From JAJAZB01 sp964244295 (GTDB taxonomy: Bacteria; Bacteroidota; Bacteroidia; Cytophagales; Spirosomataceae): a stretch of 64,000 nt of DNA. Below the pieces are notes generated by a model. That model saw only the letters and a list, made by a program, of their open reading frames with translations, was not told the DNA's origin and ran no database searches. Location: contig CAXTIG010000029.1 in NCBI GenBank assembly GCA_964244295.1, positions 25,039 through 89,038 of the forward strand, in the 5' to 3' direction. The first letter of the stretch is position 1; the number at the start of each line of letters is the position of its first letter. Of this stretch, positions 17,777 to 26,045 are shown in pieces. Both the position numbers and the translations under genes were made by a program.

Positions 17777-19231
17777 ATGAAAACCAAGTTTATCATTCTG
17801 CTGACAGTGGGTTCCCTGCTGGGGTGTTCCAAGGAATCGATTCTGGAAGAAAACCAGGCAAACCTGCCCGGTAAAAATCCGGTTACTCAGTATTTGCAAA
17901 ACCTTAAATCAAGCAGTAATGACGCAGGTGTACAAAAACTTGACGAGTTGATTCAGCGGATCAAGATTGACCCAGCCACTTCAGGTAGAGTAACCGGCGA
18001 GGAGGCCTCCGAGAATTTTATCATTGTGGACGTTGAGAGCTTACCGGGCTTTAAAACAAGCGAAATCATAAAGGCCGTCTTCTGGAAAAATAACGACAAA
18101 ATCGCCTACGGGAGTATTATTGCGTTTGAAGGTCAATCAACAAATTACACAGACTTGACCAAGGACATCTACACCTCTAGATTTGAACCCAGTAACTACT
18201 CTGGGACAATAAGTGTGTATGATATATACCAGAACAAACGAGTCAGTAACGTTATAGAAAACGGCAAACTGAAGCAAAGGGGAATCGCAACAAGTAAGGA
18301 ACCAGTGACTAAAAAAGGCGCGCGTACTGCGGGATGTATCGATTGGTATTGGGTAACTACCACTTATTACAGCAATGGTACAACATCAAGTTCTTCAGAA
18401 TACGCCTTCACTACCTGTAACGGTGATTGCCAAAATACTCGCGCCGGACGCACAACGTGTGGCGGTTCTGGAGGTGGCCCCGGAGCGGGTGGTCCAACTT
18501 TCCCAACTACCCCATCCAATGGCGATAAACTCATTTTTACCCAACCCAATGGGGTTAAGATTGAGTATAGATACAATGCCATGATTAATGTCTGGGAAAT
18601 TACAATGACTACACTTCCAACGTCTGTCGTGACATCCAGCAGTTATTCTTTTTTACAAACGGATAGTCCTCCAGAAACGGGATTCACCGTTCGAGGATCG
18701 GATGGCTTTGTATACCTATTTGATGGATACAGCGGTACTTGGGGCGGGTTGCCGACCGCAGATTACGATTCGTTTGACTACCCTCTAAATGCACAAGAGA
18801 GAGAATTTTTTGCAACGTATCCTTATCTTAAGCTTTCAGCCGCTTATAATAGGAAGGCCGCTGAAGTGCATACAAGTAACCTTTTTCTTAATCCATTAGG
18901 TGATAGCCATAACGGCAATGCCTTTAAGCACGCTTTATGGTCGGCTTTCAATGCTCGATCGTGGTCGTGGCAAAATAATACATTAGCAAGAGATTTAGGC
19001 ATCCGACATGAGTCTAGTGAGCCTCATGATAAGCGACGGGAAATGGACCTACACAATAATGATTTGGGTATTTCTTTAGCTTATGGATGTACTATCTTGG
19101 ATGGAGTTGGCTGTCTCATTGATAGAATACTGCCTGCGATAAATGGTGGAAGTGGGAAAAGACTACAAGATCCAGAAAACTTCAATTCACCTCTAATTCC
19201 GACAGACAGTTCTGGACAACGACAACAATGA
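17777..19231 (+). CDS. Lipoprotein with C-terminal DUF6973-like domain
   Basis: 484-residue predicted lipoprotein (MKTKFIILLTVGSLLGCSKE, lipobox LLGC at 14-17). Residues 20-185 are unrecognised. A Cys-containing segment (187-228) leads into a Gly-rich linker (229-240). The C-terminus (about 336-440) matches DUF6973 in my reading: HNGNAFKHALWSAFNAR, then HESSEPHDKRREMDLHNNDLG, with conserved H378, H385, H411, H417 and H426. The His/Asp spacing looks like a metal or catalytic centre. AT-richer than its surroundings. Overlaps the next lipoprotein gene by four bases (ATGA), implying coupled expression. Function unknown; see finding for the effector/immunity idea. Confidence 0.7.
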   Translation: MKTKFIILLTVGSLLGCSKESILEENQANLPGKNPVTQYLQNLKSSSNDAGVQKLDELIQRIKIDPATSGRVTGEEASENFIIVDVESLPGFKTSEIIKAVFWKNNDKIAYGSIIAFEGQSTNYTDLTKDIYTSRFEPSNYSGTISVYDIYQNKRVSNVIENGKLKQRGIATSKEPVTKKGARTAGCIDWYWVTTTYYSNGTTSSSSEYAFTTCNGDCQNTRAGRTTCGGSGGGPGAGGPTFPTTPSNGDKLIFTQPNGVKIEYRYNAMINVWEITMTTLPTSVVTSSSYSFLQTDSPPETGFTVRGSDGFVYLFDGYSGTWGGLPTADYDSFDYPLNAQEREFFATYPYLKLSAAYNRKAAEVHTSNLFLNPLGDSHNGNAFKHALWSAFNARSWSWQNNTLARDLGIRHESSEPHDKRREMDLHNNDLGISLAYGCTILDGVGCLIDRILPAINGGSGKRLQDPENFNSPLIPTDSSGQRQQ

Positions 19232-19623
19232 CAGTTTCACTCAAACGTATTTTAACTCCTTTAGTGAGCGGGCTAATTCTAATGGGGTTAACTGGGTGCG
19301 TTTCTCAACACAAGTGGGAGTTTAGTATGGGAACATCCCAGTTACCCGACGCAGTTAGCATCCACAACGGCGGAAGCCCTAACGTCGCTATCGTGACGGT
19401 AACGGGAGAACTGAGGCATCCAGTCAAATTTTACGTTCACTCCATGTATGGCCAGGAAGATAGTGTCCGGAGGGGTAATATCGTTCGGGTTACATTGCCA
19501 GCAGGCAAAGTAAACTTCTCGAGCAGACAGGACCATTACGGGCATGGACTGACCTTTATCTGCGTACCGGTGGGTGAGGATTTAACCTACGGTAGGCTAC
19601 ACGTAAAAGCTGAGGTGTATTGA
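19228..19623 (+). CDS. Small lipoprotein of unknown function, coupled to the DUF6973 protein
   Basis: 131 residues. Signal peptide MTVSLKRILTPLVSGLILMG with lipobox LTGC, so periplasmic and lipid-anchored. The rest (about 110 residues) is predicted mainly beta, for example DAVSIHNGGSPNVAIVTVTG and VRVTLPAGKVNFSSRQ. No family recognised. Its start codon overlaps the stop of the preceding gene. A dedicated partner or protector of that protein is possible but unproven. Confidence 0.7.
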   Translation: MTVSLKRILTPLVSGLILMGLTGCVSQHKWEFSMGTSQLPDAVSIHNGGSPNVAIVTVTGELRHPVKFYVHSMYGQEDSVRRGNIVRVTLPAGKVNFSSRQDHYGHGLTFICVPVGEDLTYGRLHVKAEVY

Positions 19624-19656
19624 TAGCAATTTGGGGAGACGAATTGAATTAGTAGA

Positions 19657-19707
19657 CCAGAAAAATCAAGTAGCGCAGCAGGGGCTTGCGCTACTTGATT
19701 TTTCTGG
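19657..19707. terminator. Strong hairpin terminator after the lipoprotein pair
   Basis: Perfect 20-base arms, CCAGAAAAATCAAGTAGCGC and its complement ending in GATTTTTCTGG. Ends the AT-rich unit; also lies 39 bases before the next start codon. Confidence 0.8.
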
Positions 19708-19745
19708 CTAAAACCATTACCGAATCCACTAAGCCAAGCAAGCGC

Positions 19746-20474
19746 ATGAAATCCATCAAAAAAGTCCTTTACAGCGGTTTGGTCGTCTCTCTGCTGTCCT
19801 TCCAGGTAAAGGCTCAAGCTCCTTTCCAGGAAGGGGTGCTTACCTACAAAGCGGACACCATCAGGCGATTAGCGCCGGAACCGGCGGCCTACATTCCGTC
19901 GCGGGTACTCGTGTACAAAAAAGGAGACTTATTACGCCTGGAAATCTGGCGGATCGGTAAAAACAACCCCGCTGATGTGCAGAAAGACATCCGCATCCGA
20001 AATCGAAAAGGCGTCTATCAATTAATGGAGGTGTCCGATCCTATGATAGCTCCCTTCGCCAACACCATGGCGCTTTTCATGTCGTACGACGAGGAAACGC
20101 AGGTGAAAGACAAACAGGCCCTGGCGGGCGGGCGAAAAAGCTACCGGCTCGATAAAGTGATTCAAAAAACCACCTGGCTTGGGTTGCCCGCCGAAAAAGT
20201 AGCGCTCAGCGAAGGTCCCATTCCTGAACCGACTGAGGCGATCATCACCAGAGCGATGACCCTCCCCATCAGTACGTTATTCGATTTCGATCCCCTGGGC
20301 GATCTACCCGGTACGCCCTTGCAGTTTACCGTTAGTGAATTAGGCTGGATGACCCGCCTGACGGCTACCCAGCTAAAAGCTCAACCGGTACCCGATGCGC
20401 TTTTTGAAATCGACCCTAAGCGTAACGTGATGAGCTTAGCGGAAGCGGATAAGGTACTGGATGGTTTTAAGTGA
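19746..20474 (+). CDS. Exported protein of unknown function (LolA/DUF4412-like appearance)
   Basis: 242 residues with a signal peptide (MKSIKKVLYSGLVVSLLSFQVKA, cleavage near QAQ). The mature part opens with FQEGVLTYKADTIRRL and has RVLVYKKGDLLRLEIWRIG and NRKGVYQLMEVSD, the alternating pattern seen in DUF4412/GLPGLI-type LolA-fold proteins of Bacteroidota. That assignment is tentative. Start 19746 is used since a longer frame would begin inside the preceding terminator. Returns to the local higher GC content. Confidence 0.6.
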   Translation: MKSIKKVLYSGLVVSLLSFQVKAQAPFQEGVLTYKADTIRRLAPEPAAYIPSRVLVYKKGDLLRLEIWRIGKNNPADVQKDIRIRNRKGVYQLMEVSDPMIAPFANTMALFMSYDEETQVKDKQALAGGRKSYRLDKVIQKTTWLGLPAEKVALSEGPIPEPTEAIITRAMTLPISTLFDFDPLGDLPGTPLQFTVSELGWMTRLTATQLKAQPVPDALFEIDPKRNVMSLAEADKVLDGFK

Positions 20475-20560
20475 GGGGCTATCAATACGGTTTTAGTGGG
20501 GATCCATCCCCGATTGGCACCAGTTACACGTGGGCTTTGGTGGGGGGAAACATAAATTCA

Positions 20561-20595
20561 GGGTAGAGGCGGTACCGCGCGGCACCGCCCCTGCC
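20561..20595. terminator. GC-rich hairpin between convergent genes
   Basis: GGTAGAGGCGGTACC and GGCACCGCCCCTGCC pair with a few mismatches around GCGC. No T-run on either side, so termination is only possible. Confidence 0.45.
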
Positions 20596-20600
20596 TTAGT

Positions 20601-21749
20601 CTACCGAAACAACATCGGCGTAAACTCGTTGAGGTACTGCCGCCAGTTGACCCAGGTGTGACCCCCGGCGGTTTCTTTGTACTGGTATTTGATGCCGCTT
20701 TTATCGAGCAAGGCCAGCGTTTTTTTGTTGGCTTCCATCACGAAATCGTCCTTGCCGATGGCGACCCAGAACAGCTTTTTGTCTTTGTTGAAATTGGGGT
20801 TTCCCAACGCCTTGGCGTAGCGGGCCGGGGCCTCGTCGATGCTTTGCCCGAAAAAGCCGGAGCTGAACACGCCCACGTAGTTGAACAACTCCGGGCGCGT
20901 CAGGGTCACGTCGAGGGTTTGGAAGCCGCCCATCGACAGCCCGGCAATGGCCCGGTTCTCACGGTTGCTGAGCACCCGGTAATTCTTCTCGACGTAGGGC
21001 ATTATTTCTTTCAGCAGTTCGTCGGCAAACAAGGCCCGCATCCGCGTCAGGTCCTGGGCGGGATTCCCCCCGCCGGGAGCCGGTGGCATGCTGCCGTTGG
21101 GCATCACCACCACCATGGGTTTTGCCTTACCCGCCGCCAGCAAATTGTCGAGAATAAACCCGGCCCGACCGATGCTGCTCCAGCCCGAATCTTCGTCGCC
21201 CCCGCCGTGCAGGAGGTAAAACACGGGGTAGTTCGTGCTGCCTTTGTCGTAACCCGGCGGGGTGTACACGTGCATCCGCCGCATCATTCCGAGCGTACCC
21301 GATGAGTACCAAACCTGCCGCATTTCGCCGTGCGGTACCGAGCGGTTGTCTTCAAACGCGGTTTCGGCACCGGGCACGACCATCACGTTTTCCAGGCTGG
21401 CGATGCCCTGCTTGATGATCGGATTTTTCGGGTCGGCCGTACGGACGCCGTCCACCATCAGGGTGTAGGTGTAGTAATCCGGTTGGAGCGGGCCGAACAA
21501 GGCCGACCATACGCCATTCGCGTCCTTCGTTAGTTTTTCGGGCTGCTGGCCCGACCTGAAATCGCCGGATACCGTCACCTCGCTCGCTTTGGGCGCGTAA
21601 ATCCGAATCGCCACCCGATTATCGGGCAGCACCTGGGGCGACTTAAGGGTGTCGTTGGGCGTGGGTTGCCGCTGGGGCGTTTGAGCGAACGCCGCGCCGC
21701 TGCCAATCAGCAACACCAGGATTGTACACAGCAGAAGGGACTTTTTCAT
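20601..21749 (-). CDS. Exported esterase: CBM48-like domain plus esterase D/feruloyl-esterase domain
   Basis: 382 residues. Signal peptide 1-23, an E-set/CBM48-like domain (about 38-120, RIYAPKASEVTVSGDF) as in XynZ/Fes-type esterases, then an alpha/beta hydrolase esterase domain (about 140-380). Nucleophile S272 in AGLSMGGFQ; HGGGDEDSGW oxyanion region near 181; catalytic His about 364 in TAGGHTWVNW. Likely removes acyl or feruloyl groups from polysaccharides in the periplasm. Last of three hydrolase genes on this strand. Confidence 0.88.
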   Translation of the reverse strand: MKKSLLLCTILVLLIGSGAAFAQTPQRQPTPNDTLKSPQVLPDNRVAIRIYAPKASEVTVSGDFRSGQQPEKLTKDANGVWSALFGPLQPDYYTYTLMVDGVRTADPKNPIIKQGIASLENVMVVPGAETAFEDNRSVPHGEMRQVWYSSGTLGMMRRMHVYTPPGYDKGSTNYPVFYLLHGGGDEDSGWSSIGRAGFILDNLLAAGKAKPMVVVMPNGSMPPAPGGGNPAQDLTRMRALFADELLKEIMPYVEKNYRVLSNRENRAIAGLSMGGFQTLDVTLTRPELFNYVGVFSSGFFGQSIDEAPARYAKALGNPNFNKDKKLFWVAIGKDDFVMEANKKTLALLDKSGIKYQYKETAGGHTWVNWRQYLNEFTPMLFR

Positions 21750-21791
21750 AGGGTTTGTTAGAGAAAAAAGGGGGGAGTTTTCGGCGTGGGG

Positions 21792-22691
21792 TCATTTCAC
21801 CACTTTCTTTAACAAGCCCTGGGCGTCGAGCCAATCCCCAAACAGGCTGATCCAGCGGTCAGAGGGCAGGTTTTGCGTCCGCATCCCGAAGCCGTGGCCA
21901 CCGCTGGCGTACAAATGCAACTCGGCGGGCTTCTGGGCCGCGACCCAGTCGGTGTAGAGTTGTACGCTGTGCGGAGCCAAGCCGAGTTGATCGTCGGTGG
22001 CGGCGAGGATAAACGCCGGGGGCGCGTCGGCGGGCACGTTGCCCTTGCCGGGCGTCCATTCGTATTGCAGGTAAATCGGCGCGACGAAATCGGGCCGGGT
22101 TGCGGGCGTGTAGTTGAGGGCCACCGCGCCGGTCACGGTGCCGCCCGCCGAGAAGCCCATGATGCCGATGCGCTTCGGGTCGATGCCGTACTCGCCAGCG
22201 TGTTGGCGCACGTAGCCCATCGCCTTCAGTCCGTCGGCCTGGGCCAGGGTGATGACGGCCTTCACGGCGGTCTCGCGCTGCTGCGGGTTCTCCCGACTGG
22301 CCATCATTTCCTGCGTCGGGTCGGTGGTTTTACTTTCCACCAACCGGTATTTCAACACGAAACAGGTAACGCCTTTGGCCGTCAGCCAGCGGGCCACGTC
22401 GAAGCCTTCGCTGTCGATCGAAAGGGCCTGGAAACCACCGCCGGGGCAAATCACCACCGCCGTGCCGTTGGCCGTGCCTGAGGCGGGCGCGAACACGGTC
22501 AGCGTCGGGTCGGTCACGTTGTACACGATGCGGGTTTTCCAGAGGTTGTCATTGTTCTCGGCCTCTTTCTGTTTCCAGGATTCCGAGCCGGGAACCGGGC
22601 CGTCGTAGAGGCGGATGACTTTGGTTTGGGAAATCGCCGGGAGGCTGGCCGTCAGGCCGAGGCCGAAAACGAGGAGGAGTTTGGGTGACAT
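21792..22691 (-). CDS. Exported alpha/beta hydrolase (acetyl-xylan-esterase-like)
   Basis: 299 residues, signal peptide 1-21 (LTASLPAISQ). Hydrolase features: VVICPGGGFQAL (oxyanion hole, near 80-90), nucleophile S181 in IGIMGFSAGGTV and a late SGGHGFG containing the catalytic His. Resembles the BD-FAE/acetyl esterase group acting on acetylated sugars. 42 bases upstream of the CBM48 esterase, so probably co-transcribed. Confidence 0.85.
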   Translation of the reverse strand: MSPKLLLVFGLGLTASLPAISQTKVIRLYDGPVPGSESWKQKEAENNDNLWKTRIVYNVTDPTLTVFAPASGTANGTAVVICPGGGFQALSIDSEGFDVARWLTAKGVTCFVLKYRLVESKTTDPTQEMMASRENPQQRETAVKAVITLAQADGLKAMGYVRQHAGEYGIDPKRIGIMGFSAGGTVTGAVALNYTPATRPDFVAPIYLQYEWTPGKGNVPADAPPAFILAATDDQLGLAPHSVQLYTDWVAAQKPAELHLYASGGHGFGMRTQNLPSDRWISLFGDWLDAQGLLKKVVK

Positions 22692-22734
22692 GGGCAGGTG
22701 AAGAGGAGGTGAAAAATGAGTGGTTCAGACGGGT

Positions 22735-22920
22735 TGGGTGTAAGACAACTTTATTAGCCCCTGATTTTAATCAGGGGAAAACATAGACGAGGAGATAAAA
22801 TTGACAACCGTTTCAACGGTTTACTGGCCGGTAAACCGTTGAAACGGTTCCTTCCAAGCCCCGCTTGGCCCCTTTTCCCACCACTAAAGTGGTGGGCTGA
22901 TAAACCTGTCTTACACCCAG
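22735..22920. repeat. Modular intergenic palindrome with three nested hairpins
   Basis: Outer complementary words around TGTAAGACA (left, near 22740) and TGTCTTACA (right, near 22908) enclose three separate hairpins: CCCCTGATTTTAATCAGGGG (22758-22777), AACCGTTTCAACGGTTTAC with its complement (22806-22849), and CCCACCACTAAAGTGGTGGG (22877-22896). Sits between two hydrolase genes. Possible non-autonomous mobile element. Confidence 0.75.
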
Positions 22921-22937
22921 CGGGTTTTACGCTGAAC

Positions 22938-23696
22938 TTACTTTTGGTCGAGCAACCTGACCAATTCTTCCGGCTTCGACCATTGCGGGTTGTGGTCGGT
23001 TTGGTCCATCTGGCGGAAGGTGAAGTTGCGTTCTTTCGCACGGGTAGCGTACTTGGCGAAGCCGTCCTGTTCCGGGGTTTTGCCGGGATCCACGGTCAGA
23101 ATGTACGTGGCGGGCAACTGCCGGGCGGTCGCGTTTTTGAGCGAAATGGGTTCGGTGAAGGTCTTCAGCGGTTGGGGCACGTCCTTCGGCGGGGCCTGGT
23201 CGGCTTTGGCCCAAGGCGGTACGATAAACCCGTTTTTCTCCATTTTCATAATTCCTTCCCCTGCCACTCCCTGCGCCGAAGACACGCTTTCGCCGTCGTT
23301 GGGCACGAACGCGTCGAGGTATACCAGCCGCCGGATGCGGTCGGGCACGCGGTCGGCCACGCCGGTGATGACCATGCCGCCGTAGCTGTGGCCCACCAGC
23401 ACGATGTCGCGCAGGTTTTCAAATAAAATGGTGTTGACCACGTCGTCGATGTGCGTGCTCAGGCCCACCTCGGGCGTGGCCAGGTGAACGCGCTCGCCCT
23501 GCCCGGTGAGCGAGGGCCGGTACACGAGCGCCCCCCGCGCCGTGAGCAATGAATCCACTTTTTTAAACGCCCAACTGCCGCCCCAGGCCCCGTGAACGAT
23601 GACGTAGGTGGTTTGGCCCGCCGGTCGGGTCGGCTGGGCCAGCGCCGGAGCCAGACTCAGCGCCAGGGCGAAAAAAAGGAAGAGGTTCGTTTTCAT
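22938..23696 (-). CDS. Exported alpha/beta hydrolase (salicylate-esterase/EstC-like)
   Basis: 252 residues with a signal peptide (MKTNLFLFFALALSLAPALA). Hydrolase fold: TYVIVHGAWGGSWAFKKVD near 31-49, nucleophile in VLVGHSYGGMVI, acid/His region DQTDHNPQWSKPEEL near the C-terminus. Closest in style to the plant SABP2/EstC-type esterases. Start 23696 gives the signal peptide. Divergent from a Nudix-type regulator 69 bases away, which probably controls it. Confidence 0.82.
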   Translation of the reverse strand: MKTNLFLFFALALSLAPALAQPTRPAGQTTYVIVHGAWGGSWAFKKVDSLLTARGALVYRPSLTGQGERVHLATPEVGLSTHIDDVVNTILFENLRDIVLVGHSYGGMVITGVADRVPDRIRRLVYLDAFVPNDGESVSSAQGVAGEGIMKMEKNGFIVPPWAKADQAPPKDVPQPLKTFTEPISLKNATARQLPATYILTVDPGKTPEQDGFAKYATRAKERNFTFRQMDQTDHNPQWSKPEELVRLLDQK

Positions 23697-23765
23697 TTTG
23701 TATTTTTGACACAATGATACCCGGTTGGTTTTAATTTGTAAAAAATACACATTGATTTTTTTGCC

Positions 23766-24530
23766 ATGCTCACCAGAATCGAGATGGAGGCGCATTTCCG
23801 GGAAGCCGCTGCGCACTGCTTACCGGGCCTTTCGCTGGATTGCGTCGTCTTCGGGTTTCACGATACCCAATTGAAAGTGCTGTTGCTGCGCTGGAAAGGA
23901 ACGGACGAGTGGAGTTTGCCGGGGGGATTTGTCCTGAAAACCGAGTCGCTCGACGCGGCGGCGCAGCGGGTGCTGACCGAGCGAACCGGCCTGGATTCGA
24001 TTTTTCTGCACCAATTCCACGTCTTTGGCGATGCCCTCCGCTACGACGAGCAGCGAAACTGGCAGCGGATGGGCCTGGTCATGCAACCCGACGGCACCTG
24101 GCCCGACCGGACGGTATCGGTGGGGTATTTTGCGTTGGTGGATTTTGCCCAGGTCACGCCCAGCCCGGATGTGCTCACCGACGAGTGCCGGTGGTGGGAA
24201 ATCGCCAACGTACCCGACCTGCTTTTCGACCATACCCACATCGTGGCGGTTGCCCTGAACACCCTCCGTACCCAACTGGCCTGGCAACCCGTAGGCCATA
24301 CCCTGCTGCCCGAAAAATTTACGATGCCGGACTTGCAGCGACTCTACGAAACCATCCTGGGCCGGAAGCTGGACACCCGGAATTTTGCCAAAAAAATAAG
24401 CTCGCTCGGCGTCGTCGAACGGTTGGAGGAGCGCCGGACGGGCGGGGCCTTCAAATCCCCTTACCTCTACCGCTTCGACCAGGAACGCTACGCGCAGGCG
24501 CTGCGGGAGGGGAGCCTGGGGTTGGGTTGA
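23766..24530 (+). CDS. Nudix-domain transcriptional regulator (NrtR/AraR-like) with degenerate Nudix box
   Basis: 254 residues. N-terminal Nudix domain (about 20-150), C-terminal winged helix (about 170-240, LPEKFTMPDLQRLYETILGR, RNFAKKISSLGVVE), the layout of NrtR-type regulators. The Nudix box reads G-x5-E-x7-RVLTERTGL instead of REUXEEXGU, so two catalytic acids are missing: probably a ligand-sensing rather than hydrolysing domain. In Bacteroidetes such proteins regulate sugar use. Divergent from the hydrolase operon. The alternative start at 23784 cannot be excluded. Confidence 0.82.
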   Translation: MLTRIEMEAHFREAAAHCLPGLSLDCVVFGFHDTQLKVLLLRWKGTDEWSLPGGFVLKTESLDAAAQRVLTERTGLDSIFLHQFHVFGDALRYDEQRNWQRMGLVMQPDGTWPDRTVSVGYFALVDFAQVTPSPDVLTDECRWWEIANVPDLLFDHTHIVAVALNTLRTQLAWQPVGHTLLPEKFTMPDLQRLYETILGRKLDTRNFAKKISSLGVVERLEERRTGGAFKSPYLYRFDQERYAQALREGSLGLG

Positions 24531-24608
24531 GTGAGAAGGAAGCGGTGAGAGGTGAGATGAAAAATGCATTTCAAACCTCTCACTTCTCACCACTTACTTC
24601 TCACTCAA
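24527..24608. repeat. Inverted repeat with ATGCAT loop overlapping both convergent stop codons
   Basis: Arms beginning TTGAGTGAGAAG (left) and ending CTTCTCACTCAA (right), about 31 bases with three mismatches, loop AAAATGCATTTCAAA. Both flanking genes end with TGA inside the arms. Same loop word as 11016-11107. Confidence 0.8.
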
Positions 24609-25579
24609 CCCAGCAGCTTCGTCAAATTCTGATAACTCGTCTGGATGCTTTCGATGCCGGGGGCCATGTCCTGCTCGACGAAGAGGTACTTCAGGCCCGC
24701 CGTTTGGGCGGCGGCGAAGATGCGTTTGAAATCCACCACGCCGTTGCCGACTTCGGTAATGGTTTTCAAATCGGCTTTGATGTCTTTGATATGCCAGAGC
24801 GGGAAACGGCCCGGCTGGCCTTTGAACAATTCGACCGGGTCTTTGCCCGCTTTGACGGCCCAGGCCAGGTCGAGTTCCATTTTCACCAGATCCTTGTCGG
24901 TTTGCGAAAGAATCAGGTCGTAGGGCGTTTTGCCAGACGTGGCACCGCCGCCCTCGACGGCCTCAAACTCCGTGGCGTGGTTGTGGTAGGCGAACCCGAT
25001 GCCCGCTTTTTTGGCGGCTTCGCCGGTTTTCTGAAACACCTCGATGGATTTCTGAATCTCGTCCAGCGTCGCCACGGGCGTACTGGCGCAAACCAAGTAA
25101 CTCAGCCCGCCTTCCCCGGCTTCGTCCACCAGTTGCTGGTAGTTGTCGCGGAGGTTGAGCATGGGCGGCATTTTGGAAAAATCCATCGGCGGGCGCTGAA
25201 CACCGCCGGGCGGCGGACTACCCGCCGGAGCGTCGGCGGCGGGGCGGGGGGTGCGGGGGCGGAAGGGTGCCCCGCCCGCGTGGTGAGCGCGCCAGGTCAT
25301 GCCCAGGTCGCCGACCAGTTTTTTAAACTCTTTCGCCGTGTAGCCGTAGTACCCGCCTTTGGTGCTGAAAGCCGATTCGACTTCGTTGTAGCCCACGCTG
25401 GCCACTTTTTCGAGCGTGCCTTTGGGGTCTTCGTTCATTTGCCGGAACAGCGTAAACAACTGAATGCCGATGGCCCGGCCCGTGGGAACGGAAGGAACGG
25501 CCTCCGCCCAGGGCGGCAGGAGTAATCCCCCGACGGTTAGGGCACCGGAGGTTTTGAGGAAGGTTCTGCGGTTAACCAT
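24605..25579 (-). CDS. Tat-exported sugar phosphate isomerase/epimerase family protein
   Basis: 324-residue xylose-isomerase-like TIM barrel. N-terminus MVNRRTFLKTSGALTVGGLL is a Tat signal (RRTFLK). Family residues include GYNEVESAF near 63, YHNHATEFE around 197-205 and MELDLAWAVKAGKDPVE, with metal-binding Glu/Asp/His expected there. A Pro-rich insert (about 105-130) is unusual. Exported members of this family are found with GMC dehydrogenases in periplasmic keto-sugar pathways; exact reaction not determinable. Confidence 0.85.
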   Translation of the reverse strand: MVNRRTFLKTSGALTVGGLLLPPWAEAVPSVPTGRAIGIQLFTLFRQMNEDPKGTLEKVASVGYNEVESAFSTKGGYYGYTAKEFKKLVGDLGMTWRAHHAGGAPFRPRTPRPAADAPAGSPPPGGVQRPPMDFSKMPPMLNLRDNYQQLVDEAGEGGLSYLVCASTPVATLDEIQKSIEVFQKTGEAAKKAGIGFAYHNHATEFEAVEGGGATSGKTPYDLILSQTDKDLVKMELDLAWAVKAGKDPVELFKGQPGRFPLWHIKDIKADLKTITEVGNGVVDFKRIFAAAQTAGLKYLFVEQDMAPGIESIQTSYQNLTKLLG

Positions 25580-25616
25580 GAAAAACGTAGGATTAGGTGA
25601 AAACGAACGTAAAGAA

Positions 25617-25649
25617 AACTTCCCGGAAGTTCAAAACTTCCGGGAAGTT
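25617..25649 (-). terminator. Hairpin terminator AACTTCCCGGAAGTT
   Basis: 15-base perfect arms with a 3-base loop, followed on the minus strand by a T-rich stretch. Would end the small exported-protein gene at 25663. The same arms occur at 34172-34204. Confidence 0.7.
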
Positions 25650-25662
25650 GAAGGGCCGTGAA

Positions 25663-26019
25663 TCAGGCTTCGATGGCCACTACTTTCTCAGCGGGCTTGG
25701 TGGCGACTACGATGGTTTTGGTCACCGTGGTTTTTCCCGAAGAAATCACCAATTGGTAGGTGCCTTCGCCCAGTTGCGAAACGTCGAAGTTTTGGCGGAA
25801 GGGCGTTTCTTCGAGATTCACGCGGGTGAAGTACAACGCGTTCCCGGCGGCATCGCGCAGGGAGACCGACGCTTTGGCATCTTCCTGGGCCAGGAACAGG
25901 TGTATTTTTTTAGTGGGCAACACCGACACGTGGGCGTCGAGGGTGGGGTCGGTGGCGGGGGTGGCAAACGAGGCGGCGCTCATTCCGAGGGCCAGCATCA
26001 GGGTGAAGACTTTTTTCAT
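25663..26019 (-). CDS. Small exported protein of unknown function
   Basis: 118 residues. Signal peptide MKKVFTLMLALGMSAASFA. The mature part looks like a single Ig-like or C-terminal-domain-like beta sandwich: KIHLFLAQEDAKASVSLRDA, FRQNFDVSQLGEGTYQLVIS, with GKTTVTKTIVV, a pattern like DUF3244 or T9SS sorting-type domains of Bacteroidota. Start 26019 gives the signal peptide. Its promoter region shares an element with that of the TonB receptor at 16695, suggesting co-regulation. Confidence 0.65.
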   Translation of the reverse strand: MKKVFTLMLALGMSAASFATPATDPTLDAHVSVLPTKKIHLFLAQEDAKASVSLRDAAGNALYFTRVNLEETPFRQNFDVSQLGEGTYQLVISSGKTTVTKTIVVATKPAEKVVAIEA

Positions 26020-26045
26020 GACGTTTTTCTTTGTTTTTTCTGTTA

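Noticed and set aside
22754..23041. Small minus-strand frames across the modular repeat
   Set aside because: Translations only read through the hairpin repeats; no conserved domain.
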